Shown in pieces: positions 28,569 to 41,009 of a stretch of 64,000 nucleotides of DNA. The position numbers and the translations under genes were made by a program. The DNA is taken from the NCBI RefSeq assembly GCF_027923905.1, contig NZ_AP026966.1:1117001-1181000 (forward strand), given 5' to 3'. Below the pieces are notes generated by a model. The model was not told the DNA's origin, ran no database searches, and was given only the letters and a program-made list of their open reading frames with translations. The stretch is from Massilia varians (GTDB taxonomy: Bacteria > Pseudomonadota > Gammaproteobacteria > Burkholderiales > Burkholderiaceae_D). The number at the start of each line of letters is the position of its first letter. Position 1 is the first letter of the stretch.

Positions 28569-30122
28569 ATGACCGACAAGCGCCCGACGCTCACCCTGAA
28601 ACCCACAGCCAAGCCGGCACGTTCCGCGTCGCCGCAGGGCAGGGAGCGGCCCCAGGGCGCCGGCCAGGCGGCCGCCAAGCCGTCCTACCGTCCATCGGCC
28701 GAGCGTGAAGCCATGCGCGAACCGGCGCGCGCGCCGCTGCGCGAGCAGGCGCACAAGCCGGCGGCAGCGCAGCCGCGCCTGCGCCAGAGCCATGAGGTGA
28801 AGGTGGCGCCGCAGCGCGACTACCGTCCCGACCTGAAGGCCGATTCGCTGGCCCTGGCCCTGCTGGGCGCGGCCAATGCGATCGCCCGCGTGCGCGGCGG
28901 GGCCGCGCTGCCGCAGGCGCTTGCCGGCGTGTTTACGGCCTACGAGGTGACGCCGCAGGCACGCGGGGCGATCCAGGACATCGCCTACCGCAGCATGCGC
29001 CAGCTGGGCCGCAGCGAGACCCTGCTGGGCCTGATGACCACCAAGGCGCCCGAGCCGCCGATGCTGGGCGGCCTGCTATCGGCCGCGCTGGCCCTGCTCG
29101 ACCCGCCGCCGGGAACCCCGGCGCCCTACGAAGCCTTCACGGTGGTGGACCAGGCCGTGGGCGCCGCCGCCAGCCACCCCGATTTCGCCCATGCCAAGGC
29201 CATGGTCAACGCCGTGCTGCGCCGCTTCCTGCGCGAGCGCGAGGCCCTGCTGGCGCAAGCCCTGAAGCATCCGCTGGCGCGCTGGAACTACCCGCAATGG
29301 TGGATCGACAGCACCCGCGCCGCCTACCCGTCCGAGTGGGAAAGCATCCTCGCCGCCGGCAACGCGCACCCGCCGCTGACCCTGCGCGTGAACCGCCGCC
29401 GCACGGGTGTCGAGGCTTACCTGGAGACGCTGGCGCAGGCCGGCTTCGCGGCCGAGCAGGTGGGGCCCACGGCCGTGCGCCTGGCGCAGGCCGTCAACGT
29501 CAGCCAGATTCCCGGCTTCCACGACGGCGTGGTGTCGGTCCAGGACGCCGGCGCCCAGCTGGCCGCGCCGCTGCTCGACCTGCGGGACGGCATGCGCGTG
29601 CTGGATGCCTGCGCGGCGCCGGGCGGCAAGAGCGGCCATATCCTCGAGACCGCCGACGTCGAGCTGACCTCGGTCGACGCCGATCCGCAGCGCCTGGCGC
29701 GCGTGGGCGACAACCTGGGCCGCCTGGGCCTCACCGCCCAGCTGGTCGCGGCCGAAGCCCAGGACACTGGCTGGTGGGACGGCCGCCAGTTCGACCGCAT
29801 CCTGGCCGACGTGCCCTGCACGGCGTCCGGCATCGTGCGCCGTCACCCGGACATCCGCTGGCTGCGCCGCAAGTCCGACACGCTCCAACTTGCAACACTT
29901 TCCACCAAAATACTCGACAATCTTTGGCAGATGCTCCTGCCCAATGGTAAATTGTTGTTTGTGACATGTTCGCTCTGGCCCCAGGAATCGGAGGCGCAGG
30001 CTGCCGCGTTCGCGGCCCGCCACGGCGCCATCCGCCTCGACGCGCCGGGCCAGCTGCTGCCAGCCAGCGGTGCCGGGCAGGATCATGACGGCTTGTTCTA
30101 TGCGCTATTCCAGAAGAAATAA
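28569..30122 (+). CDS. rsmB: 16S rRNA (cytosine-C5)-methyltransferase, RsmB/NOP family
   Basis: A 517-residue RNA m5C methyltransferase, probably RsmB acting on C967 of 16S rRNA. A basic, Pro/Arg-rich N-terminal extension of about 90 residues precedes the NusB-like domain. The SAM site is DACAAPGGKSGHILE. The two catalytic cysteines are Cys417 in DVPCTASG and Cys467 in VTCSLWPQE. ATG 28569 gives MTDKRPTLTL. It heads the rsmB-DUF4390-NtrY-like cluster seen in many Burkholderiales. The N-terminal extension is longer than in E. coli RsmB. Confidence 0.92.
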   Translation: MTDKRPTLTLKPTAKPARSASPQGRERPQGAGQAAAKPSYRPSAEREAMREPARAPLREQAHKPAAAQPRLRQSHEVKVAPQRDYRPDLKADSLALALLGAANAIARVRGGAALPQALAGVFTAYEVTPQARGAIQDIAYRSMRQLGRSETLLGLMTTKAPEPPMLGGLLSAALALLDPPPGTPAPYEAFTVVDQAVGAAASHPDFAHAKAMVNAVLRRFLREREALLAQALKHPLARWNYPQWWIDSTRAAYPSEWESILAAGNAHPPLTLRVNRRRTGVEAYLETLAQAGFAAEQVGPTAVRLAQAVNVSQIPGFHDGVVSVQDAGAQLAAPLLDLRDGMRVLDACAAPGGKSGHILETADVELTSVDADPQRLARVGDNLGRLGLTAQLVAAEAQDTGWWDGRQFDRILADVPCTASGIVRRHPDIRWLRRKSDTLQLATLSTKILDNLWQMLLPNGKLLFVTCSLWPQESEAQAAAFAARHGAIRLDAPGQLLPASGAGQDHDGLFYALFQKK

Positions 30123-30130
30123 CGGCGCGA

Positions 30131-30250
30131 TGGGCACTTCGACAACCTACTGCGCGTTGCACTGGCGGTCTGCGATGCTCGCTGTACTCCTCGTACAGCT
30201 GCGCTTCTCTACCACCATTGCTGCCGCTCGCGACGGTTGTCGAGCGCCCA
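30131..30250. repeat. Inverted-repeat element between rsmB and DUF4390 gene
   Basis: A 120-base element bounded by TGGGCACTTCGACAACC and GGTTGTCGAGCGCCCA, near-perfect inverted ends, with a perfect GCTGTAC/GTACAGC hairpin at its centre (30181-30187 with 30193-30199). It is unrelated in sequence to the GTAGGGTGGGCGGC family. It occupies nearly all of the 181-base gap. Confidence 0.65.
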
Positions 30251-30303
30251 TGATGATCCATTAGACAACCTCGGCTTTCAATTTTTTTGGCTCCGGCGCA
30301 CCT

Positions 30304-30867
30304 GTGACCTTACGTTTTCTTTGCCTCCTCGCTTGCCAGCTGCTGCTGGTCTTCGCGTGTTCGCAGGCACGGGCGGCCGAGGTCATCGACATCACCAAGG
30401 TCGAAATCCAGGCCAGCGAGGACGGCTACCGCCTCAACACCGCGTTTGCCTTCGACCTGAACCACGAGCTGCAGGACGCGGTCCAGCACGGCATCAAGCT
30501 GCACTTCACCACCGAGATCGAGATGACGCGCCCGCGCTGGTGGTGGCGCGACGAGAAGGCGGTGTTCTCCAAGCGCACCATCGGCATCTCCTACGACATG
30601 CTGACGCGCCAGTACATCGTCACCACCGGCGGCAGCGTGCCGCAGCCCTTCAACACCCTCGACGACGCCCTGTCGCTGATCCGGCGCCCGGCGCGCTGGC
30701 TGATCGCACCGAAAGACGCCCTCAAGAAGGGCGAGGTCTACAACGTCTCGGTGCGCATGTTCATGGACCGCGACTTCCTGTCCAAGCCGCTGCAGGTCAA
30801 TGCCATCAATGATTCGAGCTGGCGCCTGAGCAGCAACAAGAAGACCTTCACCTACCGTGCCGAATGA
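30304..30867 (+). CDS. DUF4390 protein, exported
   Basis: A 187-residue protein starting at GTG with a signal peptide (hydrophobic residues 4-20, cleavage near ARA before AEV). The body is beta-rich, with a conserved region including HFTTEIEMTRPRWWWRDEK. Belongs to DUF4390, a family found between rsmB and an NtrY-like sensor kinase gene. Its stop overlaps the kinase start as ATGA, so it may be a periplasmic accessory of the sensor; that link is inference from position only. Confidence 0.82.
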   Translation: MTLRFLCLLACQLLLVFACSQARAAEVIDITKVEIQASEDGYRLNTAFAFDLNHELQDAVQHGIKLHFTTEIEMTRPRWWWRDEKAVFSKRTIGISYDMLTRQYIVTTGGSVPQPFNTLDDALSLIRRPARWLIAPKDALKKGEVYNVSVRMFMDRDFLSKPLQVNAINDSSWRLSSNKKTFTYRAE

Positions 30868-33188
30868 TTCCAATACGCGGTAAATCGTTCAACCGGGCGC
30901 TGCGCTACGCGCTGGTGGTGGGCGGCGCCATCGCGTCGATCCTGTTGTTCATGCTGGCCTCGGCCTCCGAGAATTCCGGCTTCTTCGACCAGTATTACGT
31001 CTGGCTGCTGGGCGTGAACGCCGGCATGGCCGGGCTGCTCCTGATCCTCGTGATCGTCGCGCTGGCGCGCCTGTATTCGCGCTACAAGGCCGGCAAGTTC
31101 GGCTCGCGCCTGGTGGCCAGGCTGGTGCTGCTGTTCGCCGGCATCGGCATCCTGCCGGGGCTGGTGATCTTCATGGTGTCGGTACAGTTCGTCTCGCATT
31201 CGATCGACAGCTGGTTCGACGTCAAGATCGAGGCCGCGATCGAGTCCGGCCTGAACCTCGGGCGCGCCGCCCTCGATGAAGCCGTGGCCGAACTGGGCGC
31301 CACCGGCCAGACCGCGGCCGCCACCCTGGCGGGCCAGGACGCGGTGATGGTGCAGGGCGTCCTGTCCGGCCTGGTGAACGATATCAGCGGGATGCAGAGC
31401 GCCATGCTGCTCACCGCCGACGGCACCGTGCTGGCATCGAGCGCGCAGGACCGCAACCTGAATCTCGAGCTGGACCGCCCGACGCCCGACATGCTCAAGT
31501 CGGCCGCGCTGCCCGGCGGCTATGCGCGCCCGGAAGGCACGATCGACCGCGAAACGCCGGAGCAGGCGGGCGGCGCGGACGCCAGCGAAAACGGGCTGGA
31601 CGCGGCCACCGGCCTGCGCCTGCGCGTGGTGCTGGCGGTGCCCGAGGCGACCGGCATGGAGCCGCGCTACCTGCAGCTGCTGCAGTCGGTGCCGGTCAAC
31701 CTGGCGTCCAACGCGGTGGTGCTGCGCAGCGCTTCCGAGGAATACCGCTCGCGCGACCAGGCCCGGCGCGGCCTGCGCAAGATGTACATCGAGACCCTGA
31801 CCTTGACCCTGCTGCTGGCGATCTTCGGGGCGATCGGCAGCGCCTTCCTGATCGCCGGCAACCTGGCGCAGCCGCTGCTGGTGCTGGCCGAAGGCACGCA
31901 GGCGGTGGCCGAGGGCGACCTGTCGCCGCGCCCGACCGTCGAGACCAACGACGAACTGGGCACCCTGACGCGCTCCTTCAACGCCATGACCGGGCAGCTG
32001 TTCGAGGCGCGCAGCGCGGTCGAGCGCAACCGCATGGCGCTGCAGAACGCCAAGGCCCACCTGGAATCGGTGCTGGCCAACATGTCGGCGGGCGTGATCG
32101 TGCTCGATGCCGAAGGGCGGGTGGTGAACTCGAACGACGCCGCCTACCGCATCCTGCAGGTCGAGCCGGGCGCGCTGAGCGGCCCGCTGGCCAGCATCCC
32201 GGGTCTGGAGACCTTCTACAACTGCATCACGCGCGCGATCTCGGCGCAGAGCGCGCAGAGCGCGGCCAGCACCGACCGGCGCCGGCGCGCCCACTGGCAG
32301 CAGCAGATCGAGATCCCGCGCCGCGGCAGCAGCGACGAGCAGGAGCACGACATCACGCTGCTGGCGCGCGGCTCGCGCCTGCCGGTGGGCACCGGCAGCG
32401 GCTTCATCGTGGTGTTCGATGATATCTCGGACGTGATCGCGGGCCAGCGCTCGGTGGCCTGGGGCGAGGTGGCGCGCCGCCTGGCGCACGAGATCAAGAA
32501 CCCGCTCACCCCGATCCAGCTGTCGGCCGAGCGCCTGCAGATGAAGCTGGAATCGAGCCTGCCGCCGCACGAGGCCGAACTGCTCAAGAAGAGCACCAGC
32601 ACCATCGTCAACCAGGTCGACGCCATGAAACGCATGGTCGACGACTTCCGCGACTACGCGCGCACGCCGCCGGCGGTGCTCGAGCCGCTCGACCTGAACG
32701 GCCTGATCGACGAGATCCTGCAGCTCTATCTGTCCGAGGACGGCTCCGACATCATCCACGCCGCGCTGGCGCCCGACCTGCCCAAGGTGATGGGCGACCC
32801 CACCCAGCTGCGCCAGGTGATCCACAACCTGGTGCAGAACGCCCAGGACGCGCTGGTCGACCGCGGGCCCGATGTCCCGGCGCCGCGCGTGGACGTCACC
32901 ACCGAGGCCATCCACTACGAAGGCGCGGACGGCGCCGCCGGCACCGCGGTGCGCCTGGCGATCACGGACAACGGCCCCGGCTTCTCGCCGCGCATCCTGG
33001 CGCGCGCCTTCGAGCCTTACGTCACCTCGAAGGCACGCGGCACCGGACTGGGCCTGCCGATGGTCAAGAAGATCATCGACGAGCACGGCGGCAGGATCGA
33101 TATCGGCAACCGTCCGGACGGATGTGGCGCATCGGTATTCATTTTGCTGTTAAAGTTAGCTCCCGAGGCGAACTTGGCCGAAATATAA
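30864..33188 (+). CDS. NtrY-like membrane sensor histidine kinase
   Basis: A 774-residue sensor kinase. Several membrane helices lie in the first 110 residues, then a periplasmic/sensor region to about 290, another membrane segment (LTLLLAIFGAIGSAFLIAGNLAQ around 312-335), a HAMP domain, a PAS domain (about 390-480), the phosphoacceptor His542 in RRLAHEIKNPLTP, and the ATPase domain ending with DNGPGFS and GTGLGLPMVKKI. The architecture is that of NtrY. It is co-encoded with the response regulator 65 bases downstream. Confidence 0.92.
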   Translation: MIPIRGKSFNRALRYALVVGGAIASILLFMLASASENSGFFDQYYVWLLGVNAGMAGLLLILVIVALARLYSRYKAGKFGSRLVARLVLLFAGIGILPGLVIFMVSVQFVSHSIDSWFDVKIEAAIESGLNLGRAALDEAVAELGATGQTAAATLAGQDAVMVQGVLSGLVNDISGMQSAMLLTADGTVLASSAQDRNLNLELDRPTPDMLKSAALPGGYARPEGTIDRETPEQAGGADASENGLDAATGLRLRVVLAVPEATGMEPRYLQLLQSVPVNLASNAVVLRSASEEYRSRDQARRGLRKMYIETLTLTLLLAIFGAIGSAFLIAGNLAQPLLVLAEGTQAVAEGDLSPRPTVETNDELGTLTRSFNAMTGQLFEARSAVERNRMALQNAKAHLESVLANMSAGVIVLDAEGRVVNSNDAAYRILQVEPGALSGPLASIPGLETFYNCITRAISAQSAQSAASTDRRRRAHWQQQIEIPRRGSSDEQEHDITLLARGSRLPVGTGSGFIVVFDDISDVIAGQRSVAWGEVARRLAHEIKNPLTPIQLSAERLQMKLESSLPPHEAELLKKSTSTIVNQVDAMKRMVDDFRDYARTPPAVLEPLDLNGLIDEILQLYLSEDGSDIIHAALAPDLPKVMGDPTQLRQVIHNLVQNAQDALVDRGPDVPAPRVDVTTEAIHYEGADGAAGTAVRLAITDNGPGFSPRILARAFEPYVTSKARGTGLGLPMVKKIIDEHGGRIDIGNRPDGCGASVFILLLKLAPEANLAEI

Positions 33189-33253
33189 TAGAGGCATACA
33201 ATCACGCTGCGTGAGGTAGCACCGACGGGTAAGAGATCAGGAAGGCATAACAG

Positions 33254-33997
33254 ATGGCGAACATACTCGTAGTTGATGATGAAATGGGCATCCGAGAATT
33301 GCTCTCGGAAATCCTTGGCGACGAAGGCCACGCCATCACGCTGGCGGAGAATGCGCAGCAGGCCCGCGAGGCGCGCGCCGCCGGCGCCCCCGACCTGGTG
33401 CTGCTCGACATCTGGATGCCGGATACCGACGGCGTCACCCTGCTCAAGGAGTGGCAGCGCGACGGCCTGCTCACCATGCCGGTCATCATGATGTCCGGCC
33501 ATGCCACCATCGACACCGCCGTCGAAGCGACCCGCATCGGCGCCCTGAATTTCCTCGAGAAGCCGATCGCCCTGCAGAAGCTGCTCAAGGCCGTGCAGCA
33601 GGGCCTGACCCGCGCCCAGGAAGTGGCGCGCGCGCCGATGGCGCCGCCGCGCCCGGCCGCAGCCGCCGCCGTTCCCGTGGCGGACAACGGCGTCGGCGCA
33701 GCCAGCGTCGCGTCCACCCCGATGTTCGCGCAGGCGGCGCCGCAGATGGCCAATGGCTCGCGCCTGGTCCATGCGATTTCGCAAGGCGAGGGCACCGGCT
33801 ACACGCTTTCCTTTGACCTGCCGCTGCGCGAAGCCCGCGACGCTTTCGAGCGCATGTACTTCGAACACCACCTGGGCCGCGAAGGCGGCAGCATGACGCG
33901 CGTGGCCGAGAAGACCGGTCTGGAACGCACCCACCTGTACCGCAAGCTCAAGCAACTCGGCGTCGAGCCGGGCAAGCTCGCCAAGAAAGGCATCTGA
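33254..33997 (+). CDS. NtrX-like response regulator lacking the AAA+ domain
   Basis: A 247-residue response regulator. The receiver domain occupies residues 1-120 with phosphoacceptor Asp52 in LVLLDIWMPDTDG and Lys in NFLEKPI. An Ala/Pro-rich linker (about 125-165) follows, then a C-terminal Fis-type helix-turn-helix (MTRVAEKTGLERTHLYRKLKQLG). Full-length NtrX proteins carry a sigma-54-interacting AAA+ domain between receiver and HTH; none is present. So it should bind DNA but not drive sigma-54 open-complex formation. Probable partner of the upstream NtrY-like kinase. Confidence 0.9.
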   Translation: MANILVVDDEMGIRELLSEILGDEGHAITLAENAQQAREARAAGAPDLVLLDIWMPDTDGVTLLKEWQRDGLLTMPVIMMSGHATIDTAVEATRIGALNFLEKPIALQKLLKAVQQGLTRAQEVARAPMAPPRPAAAAAVPVADNGVGAASVASTPMFAQAAPQMANGSRLVHAISQGEGTGYTLSFDLPLREARDAFERMYFEHHLGREGGSMTRVAEKTGLERTHLYRKLKQLGVEPGKLAKKGI

Positions 33998-34369
33998 TTG
34001 GCCGGACCCGTTCCGGTCACCCTGGTCACCGGCCCCAGTGCCGGCGCACGCGAGGCAGCCATTGCCTCGCTGCTCGATGGCGCGGCCCCTTCCGGTGGTT
34101 TCAGCGCCGTCATCCTCGAGGGGCTTGCCACAGGCACCACCCCGATCCCCGATGGCGCCCCTGTCAGACTTGTCCGACTCGCACCCGGGTGCGTGTGCTG
34201 TACCGGCAACCTGGTTTTGCGTGTAACATTAAATCGACTGCTGCGCCAAGGCCCCGAACGCCTGTTCATCGGTGTGGCGAGCAGTGAGCACCTTGATCAG
34301 TTGCGATCGTGGCTGCAAGAAGCGCCATACGATCAGCTGTTGGCACTGAACCCGACCCTGTATGCGTAA
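33998..34369 (+). CDS. Short CobW/G3E-like protein with CxCC motif, P-loop lost
   Basis: A 123-residue protein starting at a TTG directly abutting the regulator stop. The layout follows the start of a COG0523 (CobW/G3E) metallochaperone GTPase: VTLVTGPSAGAREAAIASLL in place of the P-loop, then GCVCCTGNLVLRVTLNRLL, which retains the CxCC metal-binding motif. The canonical GxxGxGKT lysine and threonine are absent, and everything beyond residue 123 is missing. It is either a decayed gene or a small metal-binding protein. The start codon is uncertain. Confidence 0.6.
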   Translation: MAGPVPVTLVTGPSAGAREAAIASLLDGAAPSGGFSAVILEGLATGTTPIPDGAPVRLVRLAPGCVCCTGNLVLRVTLNRLLRQGPERLFIGVASSEHLDQLRSWLQEAPYDQLLALNPTLYA

Positions 34370-34443
34370 GAGCCGAGCCTGACATCTTTGCTTACATTGC
34401 TCGACTTGAAATCGGTTCGGCAAGCCCCACCTCTTAACCGAAG

Positions 34444-34520
34444 TGATCAGCCAACTGCCTGCCGCCATGCGGTTGGTTCACTACCGGGTGGCCCGGATAC
34501 CGGGCACCCTCACTCTGATC
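34444..34520 (+). promoter_or_regulatory. Predicted three-way-junction leader upstream of DUF3567 gene
   Basis: GATCAG (34445-34450) pairs with CTGATC (34515-34520). Inside are two hairpins: CCAAC (34451-34455) with GTTGG (34472-34476), and GGGTGGCCCGG (34486-34496) with CCGGGCACCC (34500-34509). The closing stem ends four bases before the GAAGGAG ribosome-binding site (34525-34531). Could be a structured leader or a weak terminator of the upstream operon; there is no T-run. Confidence 0.5.
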
Positions 34521-34536
34521 GAGAGAAGGAGTCATC

Positions 34537-34794
34537 ATGAACATGATCTATAACAGCGAACAGTACAGCGTCGTCGAATTTGGCGTTGATCGCGACCTCG
34601 AAGCCCTGCGCTTCGGCGGATACGAGATCGTCGACAAGGCCGGCCGGCGCGAAGCGTTCATCGGCGGCAAACTGGCTCAATCTTTCCGCCGCGATGTGAA
34701 CAACCTCATCGCCAGCGAGCCGACCATGGAAGAAATCGACGATTTCCTGGGTTCTTACGACACCCTGATGAGCCAGCCGGTCGTGCTGCACTGA
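34537..34794 (+). CDS. DUF3567 protein
   Basis: An 85-residue protein of DUF3567, a family found mainly in Burkholderiales and of unknown function. Recognised from MNMIYNSEQYSVVEFGVD and the block FGGYEIVDKAGRREAFIGG. It is acidic, soluble and has no signal peptide. A strong ribosome-binding site (GAAGGAG) sits five bases before the ATG, after the predicted leader structure. A class II amidotransferase gene follows after 78 bases. Confidence 0.88.
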   Translation: MNMIYNSEQYSVVEFGVDRDLEALRFGGYEIVDKAGRREAFIGGKLAQSFRRDVNNLIASEPTMEEIDDFLGSYDTLMSQPVVLH

Positions 34795-34872
34795 TCCATC
34801 AGCAAGGGCCCACTGCCGTTTCGAGGGGCAGTGGCGCTGCCCCCGGCACCTCTGGCGTGGTAAGCTGCGCGC

Positions 34873-35649
34873 ATGTGCCAACTCCTCGGAATGAACTGCA
34901 ACGTCCCTACGGACATCGTTTTCTCCTTCACCGGCTTCGCCCATCGCGGCGGACGCACCGATACCCACCATGACGGCTGGGGCATCGCTTTCTTCGAAGG
35001 CAAGGGCGTACGCCATTTCGTCGACCACCAGGCCGCCGTCGCCTCCCCGATCGCCGAACTGATCAAGCGCTACCCGATCAAGTCCACCAACGTCATCGCC
35101 CATATCCGCAAGGCCACCCAAGGGGAGGTCGCACTCGAGAACTGCCATCCTTTCGTGCGCGAGATGTGGGGACGCTACTGGGTGTTTGCCCACAACGGCG
35201 ACCTCAAGGACTTCGCGCCGGTACTGAACGGACCGTTCCGCCCGGTCGGCAATACCGACAGCGAGCTGGCCTTCTGCTGGCTGATGCAAAGCCTGCGCGA
35301 GGAGTTCGGCGACGGCTCCTCGCGCAGCGCGCCCTCGCTGGCCGAACTGCGCGCCGCGCTCGACAGGCTGGTGCCGCACATCGCCGCCCACGGCACCTTC
35401 AACATGATGCTCTCGGACGGCACCGCGCTGTTCACCCACTGCTCGACCAAGCTGTGCTACATCGTGCGCAAGTATCCGTTCACCGCGGCCTGCCTGTCGG
35501 ACGAAGACCTGTCGGTCGACTTCTCGCAGGTGACCACGCCGAACGACCGGGTCGCCATCATCGTGACCGAACCCCTGACCAACAACGAGACCTGGACCCA
35601 CTTCGCGCCGGGCGAACTCAAGCTGTTCGTGGATGGGCTGCCACAGTAG
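34873..35649 (+). CDS. Class II glutamine amidotransferase, YafJ-like
   Basis: A 258-residue Ntn-hydrolase-type glutaminase domain protein. The catalytic Cys2 is exposed after Met removal (MCQLLGMNCN). HRGGRTDTHHDGWGIAF and AHNGDLKDF are typical substrate-pocket motifs. It belongs to the YafJ-like stand-alone group; the acceptor of the released ammonia is unknown. No synthase domain follows it in the reading frame. Confidence 0.85.
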   Translation: MCQLLGMNCNVPTDIVFSFTGFAHRGGRTDTHHDGWGIAFFEGKGVRHFVDHQAAVASPIAELIKRYPIKSTNVIAHIRKATQGEVALENCHPFVREMWGRYWVFAHNGDLKDFAPVLNGPFRPVGNTDSELAFCWLMQSLREEFGDGSSRSAPSLAELRAALDRLVPHIAAHGTFNMMLSDGTALFTHCSTKLCYIVRKYPFTAACLSDEDLSVDFSQVTTPNDRVAIIVTEPLTNNETWTHFAPGELKLFVDGLPQ

Positions 35650-35749
35650 TGGCAAAAAGCTATCATTCCGCTGATAAATTAATGCTATTAATCCACTAAC
35701 AGGGGCCGATGCGGTAAAGTAGCCTTGTTCGCCAGCCCACCCAGACGAC

Positions 35750-37018
35750 ATGACCGATACCGCCAGCCATGACCAGCCGCTGAAACTGCGCAACTTCTAC
35801 CTCGGGCGCCAGCCGGTGCTCGACCGTAACCAGGCGCTGTTCGGCTACGAGCTGCTGTTCCGCGGCAGCGCCCAGGGGCCGGCCCAGATCGATTCCGGCC
35901 TGTCCGCCAGCGCCGGCGTGATCCACCATGCCTCGCAACTGGGCCTGCCGCGCGCGATCGGCGACGCCACCGCCTTCCTCAACGTCGACGCCGAGGTGCT
36001 GCACAGCGATATGTTCGCCTTCCTGCCGCGCGAACGCACCGTGCTCGAGATCGTGCGCTCGGTGGAGCCGGACGACGCCGTTGTCCAGCGCATGACCGAA
36101 CTGTCGCAGCACGGCTTTCGCTTCGCGGCGGAGGCCTCGGCCCATGGCGCCGCCTTGTCGCGCCTGCTGCCGGTGATCGACTACGTGAAGATGGACCTGC
36201 GCGAACTGCCGGTGGTGACCCTGCTGTCGCTGGCGCCGCGCCTGCGCGGCACCGGCAAGCGTCTGGTGGCCGAGAAGGTCGAGACCCACAACGAATACCG
36301 CACCTGCCTGGACATCGGTTTCGACTACTTCCAGGGCTACTATTTCGCCAAGCCGGCCGTGATCGCCGGCCGCAAGCTCTCGCCCTCGCAGGTGACGGTG
36401 CTGGACTTGCTGAACCTGGTGAGTTCGGAGGCCGACAATGCCGAGATCGAGCGCGCCGTGAAGAAGGACGTGACGCTCGGCCTGAATCTGCTGCGCCTGG
36501 TGAATACGCCGGCGGCCGGCGCGGGGCGCAAGATCGAGTCGATCAACCATGCCCTGATGCTGCTGGGACGCCGCCAGCTGCAGCGCTGGCTGCAGATCCT
36601 GCTGTATGCCGAGCCGGGCGTGCGCGGCCACAACCTCAGCCCGCTCCTGATGCTGGCCACCACCCGCGCGCGCCTGATGGAACTGCTGGCGCAGCGGCTG
36701 CGGCCGGCCCAGCGCAACGTGGCGGACATCGCCTTCACCGTGGGCATGATGTCGCTGATGGACACGCTGTTCTGTATCCCGATGCAGGACATCGTGGAAC
36801 AGATACCGGTGATCGACGAGGTGCGCCATGCGCTCCTGGTGCGGCGCGGCTTCTTCGGCGAACTGCTGCGCTTGGCCGAGTCGATCGAGCGCATGGACGA
36901 TGCCCAGGACGAGGTGGCGCCAGCGCTGCATGAATTGGCCATGGATGGGGACGACCTGGCCGAGCTCGAAATCTCGGCCTTCGAGTGGAGCGACAAGGTC
37001 GTTCGCTACGCGATGTAG
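35750..37018 (+). CDS. EAL-HDOD protein with degenerate EAL domain
   Basis: A 422-residue fusion: an EAL domain (about residues 8-205) and an HDOD domain (about 210-400). The EAL signature reads YELLFRG, NVDAEVL, LEIVRSVEP and YVKMDLREL. Where active enzymes have DDFGTG, this one has AEASAHG, so the metal-binding aspartates are missing; VAEKVET is kept. It is therefore probably a c-di-GMP-independent signalling or binding protein rather than a phosphodiesterase. Its TAG stop falls inside repeat R4. Function otherwise unknown. Confidence 0.85.
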   Translation: MTDTASHDQPLKLRNFYLGRQPVLDRNQALFGYELLFRGSAQGPAQIDSGLSASAGVIHHASQLGLPRAIGDATAFLNVDAEVLHSDMFAFLPRERTVLEIVRSVEPDDAVVQRMTELSQHGFRFAAEASAHGAALSRLLPVIDYVKMDLRELPVVTLLSLAPRLRGTGKRLVAEKVETHNEYRTCLDIGFDYFQGYYFAKPAVIAGRKLSPSQVTVLDLLNLVSSEADNAEIERAVKKDVTLGLNLLRLVNTPAAGAGRKIESINHALMLLGRRQLQRWLQILLYAEPGVRGHNLSPLLMLATTRARLMELLAQRLRPAQRNVADIAFTVGMMSLMDTLFCIPMQDIVEQIPVIDEVRHALLVRRGFFGELLRLAESIERMDDAQDEVAPALHELAMDGDDLAELEISAFEWSDKVVRYAM

Positions 37019-37141
37019 GGTGGGCGGCTATGCCGCTCACGCGTTCAACACACCTTGAATAGAGGCGCGGTCGGCATTACCGTCATCTGAACGCGCGGTC
37101 GGCGAAGCGTGATCTGGTCCACTGGACCAGATCACCCCTAC
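37015..37141. repeat. Palindromic repeat R4 with embedded perfect palindrome
   Basis: A 127-base copy beginning GTAGGGTGGGCGGC at the last codon of the EAL-HDOD gene. The right side holds a perfect 27-base palindrome (37109-37135; half-site GTGATCTGGTCCA, one-base centre) where the R1/R2 copies have a GCCGCCCACC-type arm. It shares this feature with R5. Confidence 0.85.
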
Positions 37142-37180
37142 CAATGCGGCGAGATGACAGTGCCGCCAAACCAGAGAGCA

Positions 37181-40951
<3,771 letters not shown>

Positions 40952-41003
40952 GATGTCGTCTTTCTACGGCTTGACAGGCCGTGTACTGTTGGGGCGGTCT
41001 ACG

Positions 41004-41009
41004 ATTATA
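41004..41009 (-). promoter_or_regulatory. Candidate -10 box for metH
   Basis: A perfect TATAAT on the minus strand, 53 bases before the metH start. The following leader contains an ACGGC/GCCGT hairpin near 40965-40981. No SAH- or cobalamin-riboswitch consensus was recognised. Confidence 0.45.
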
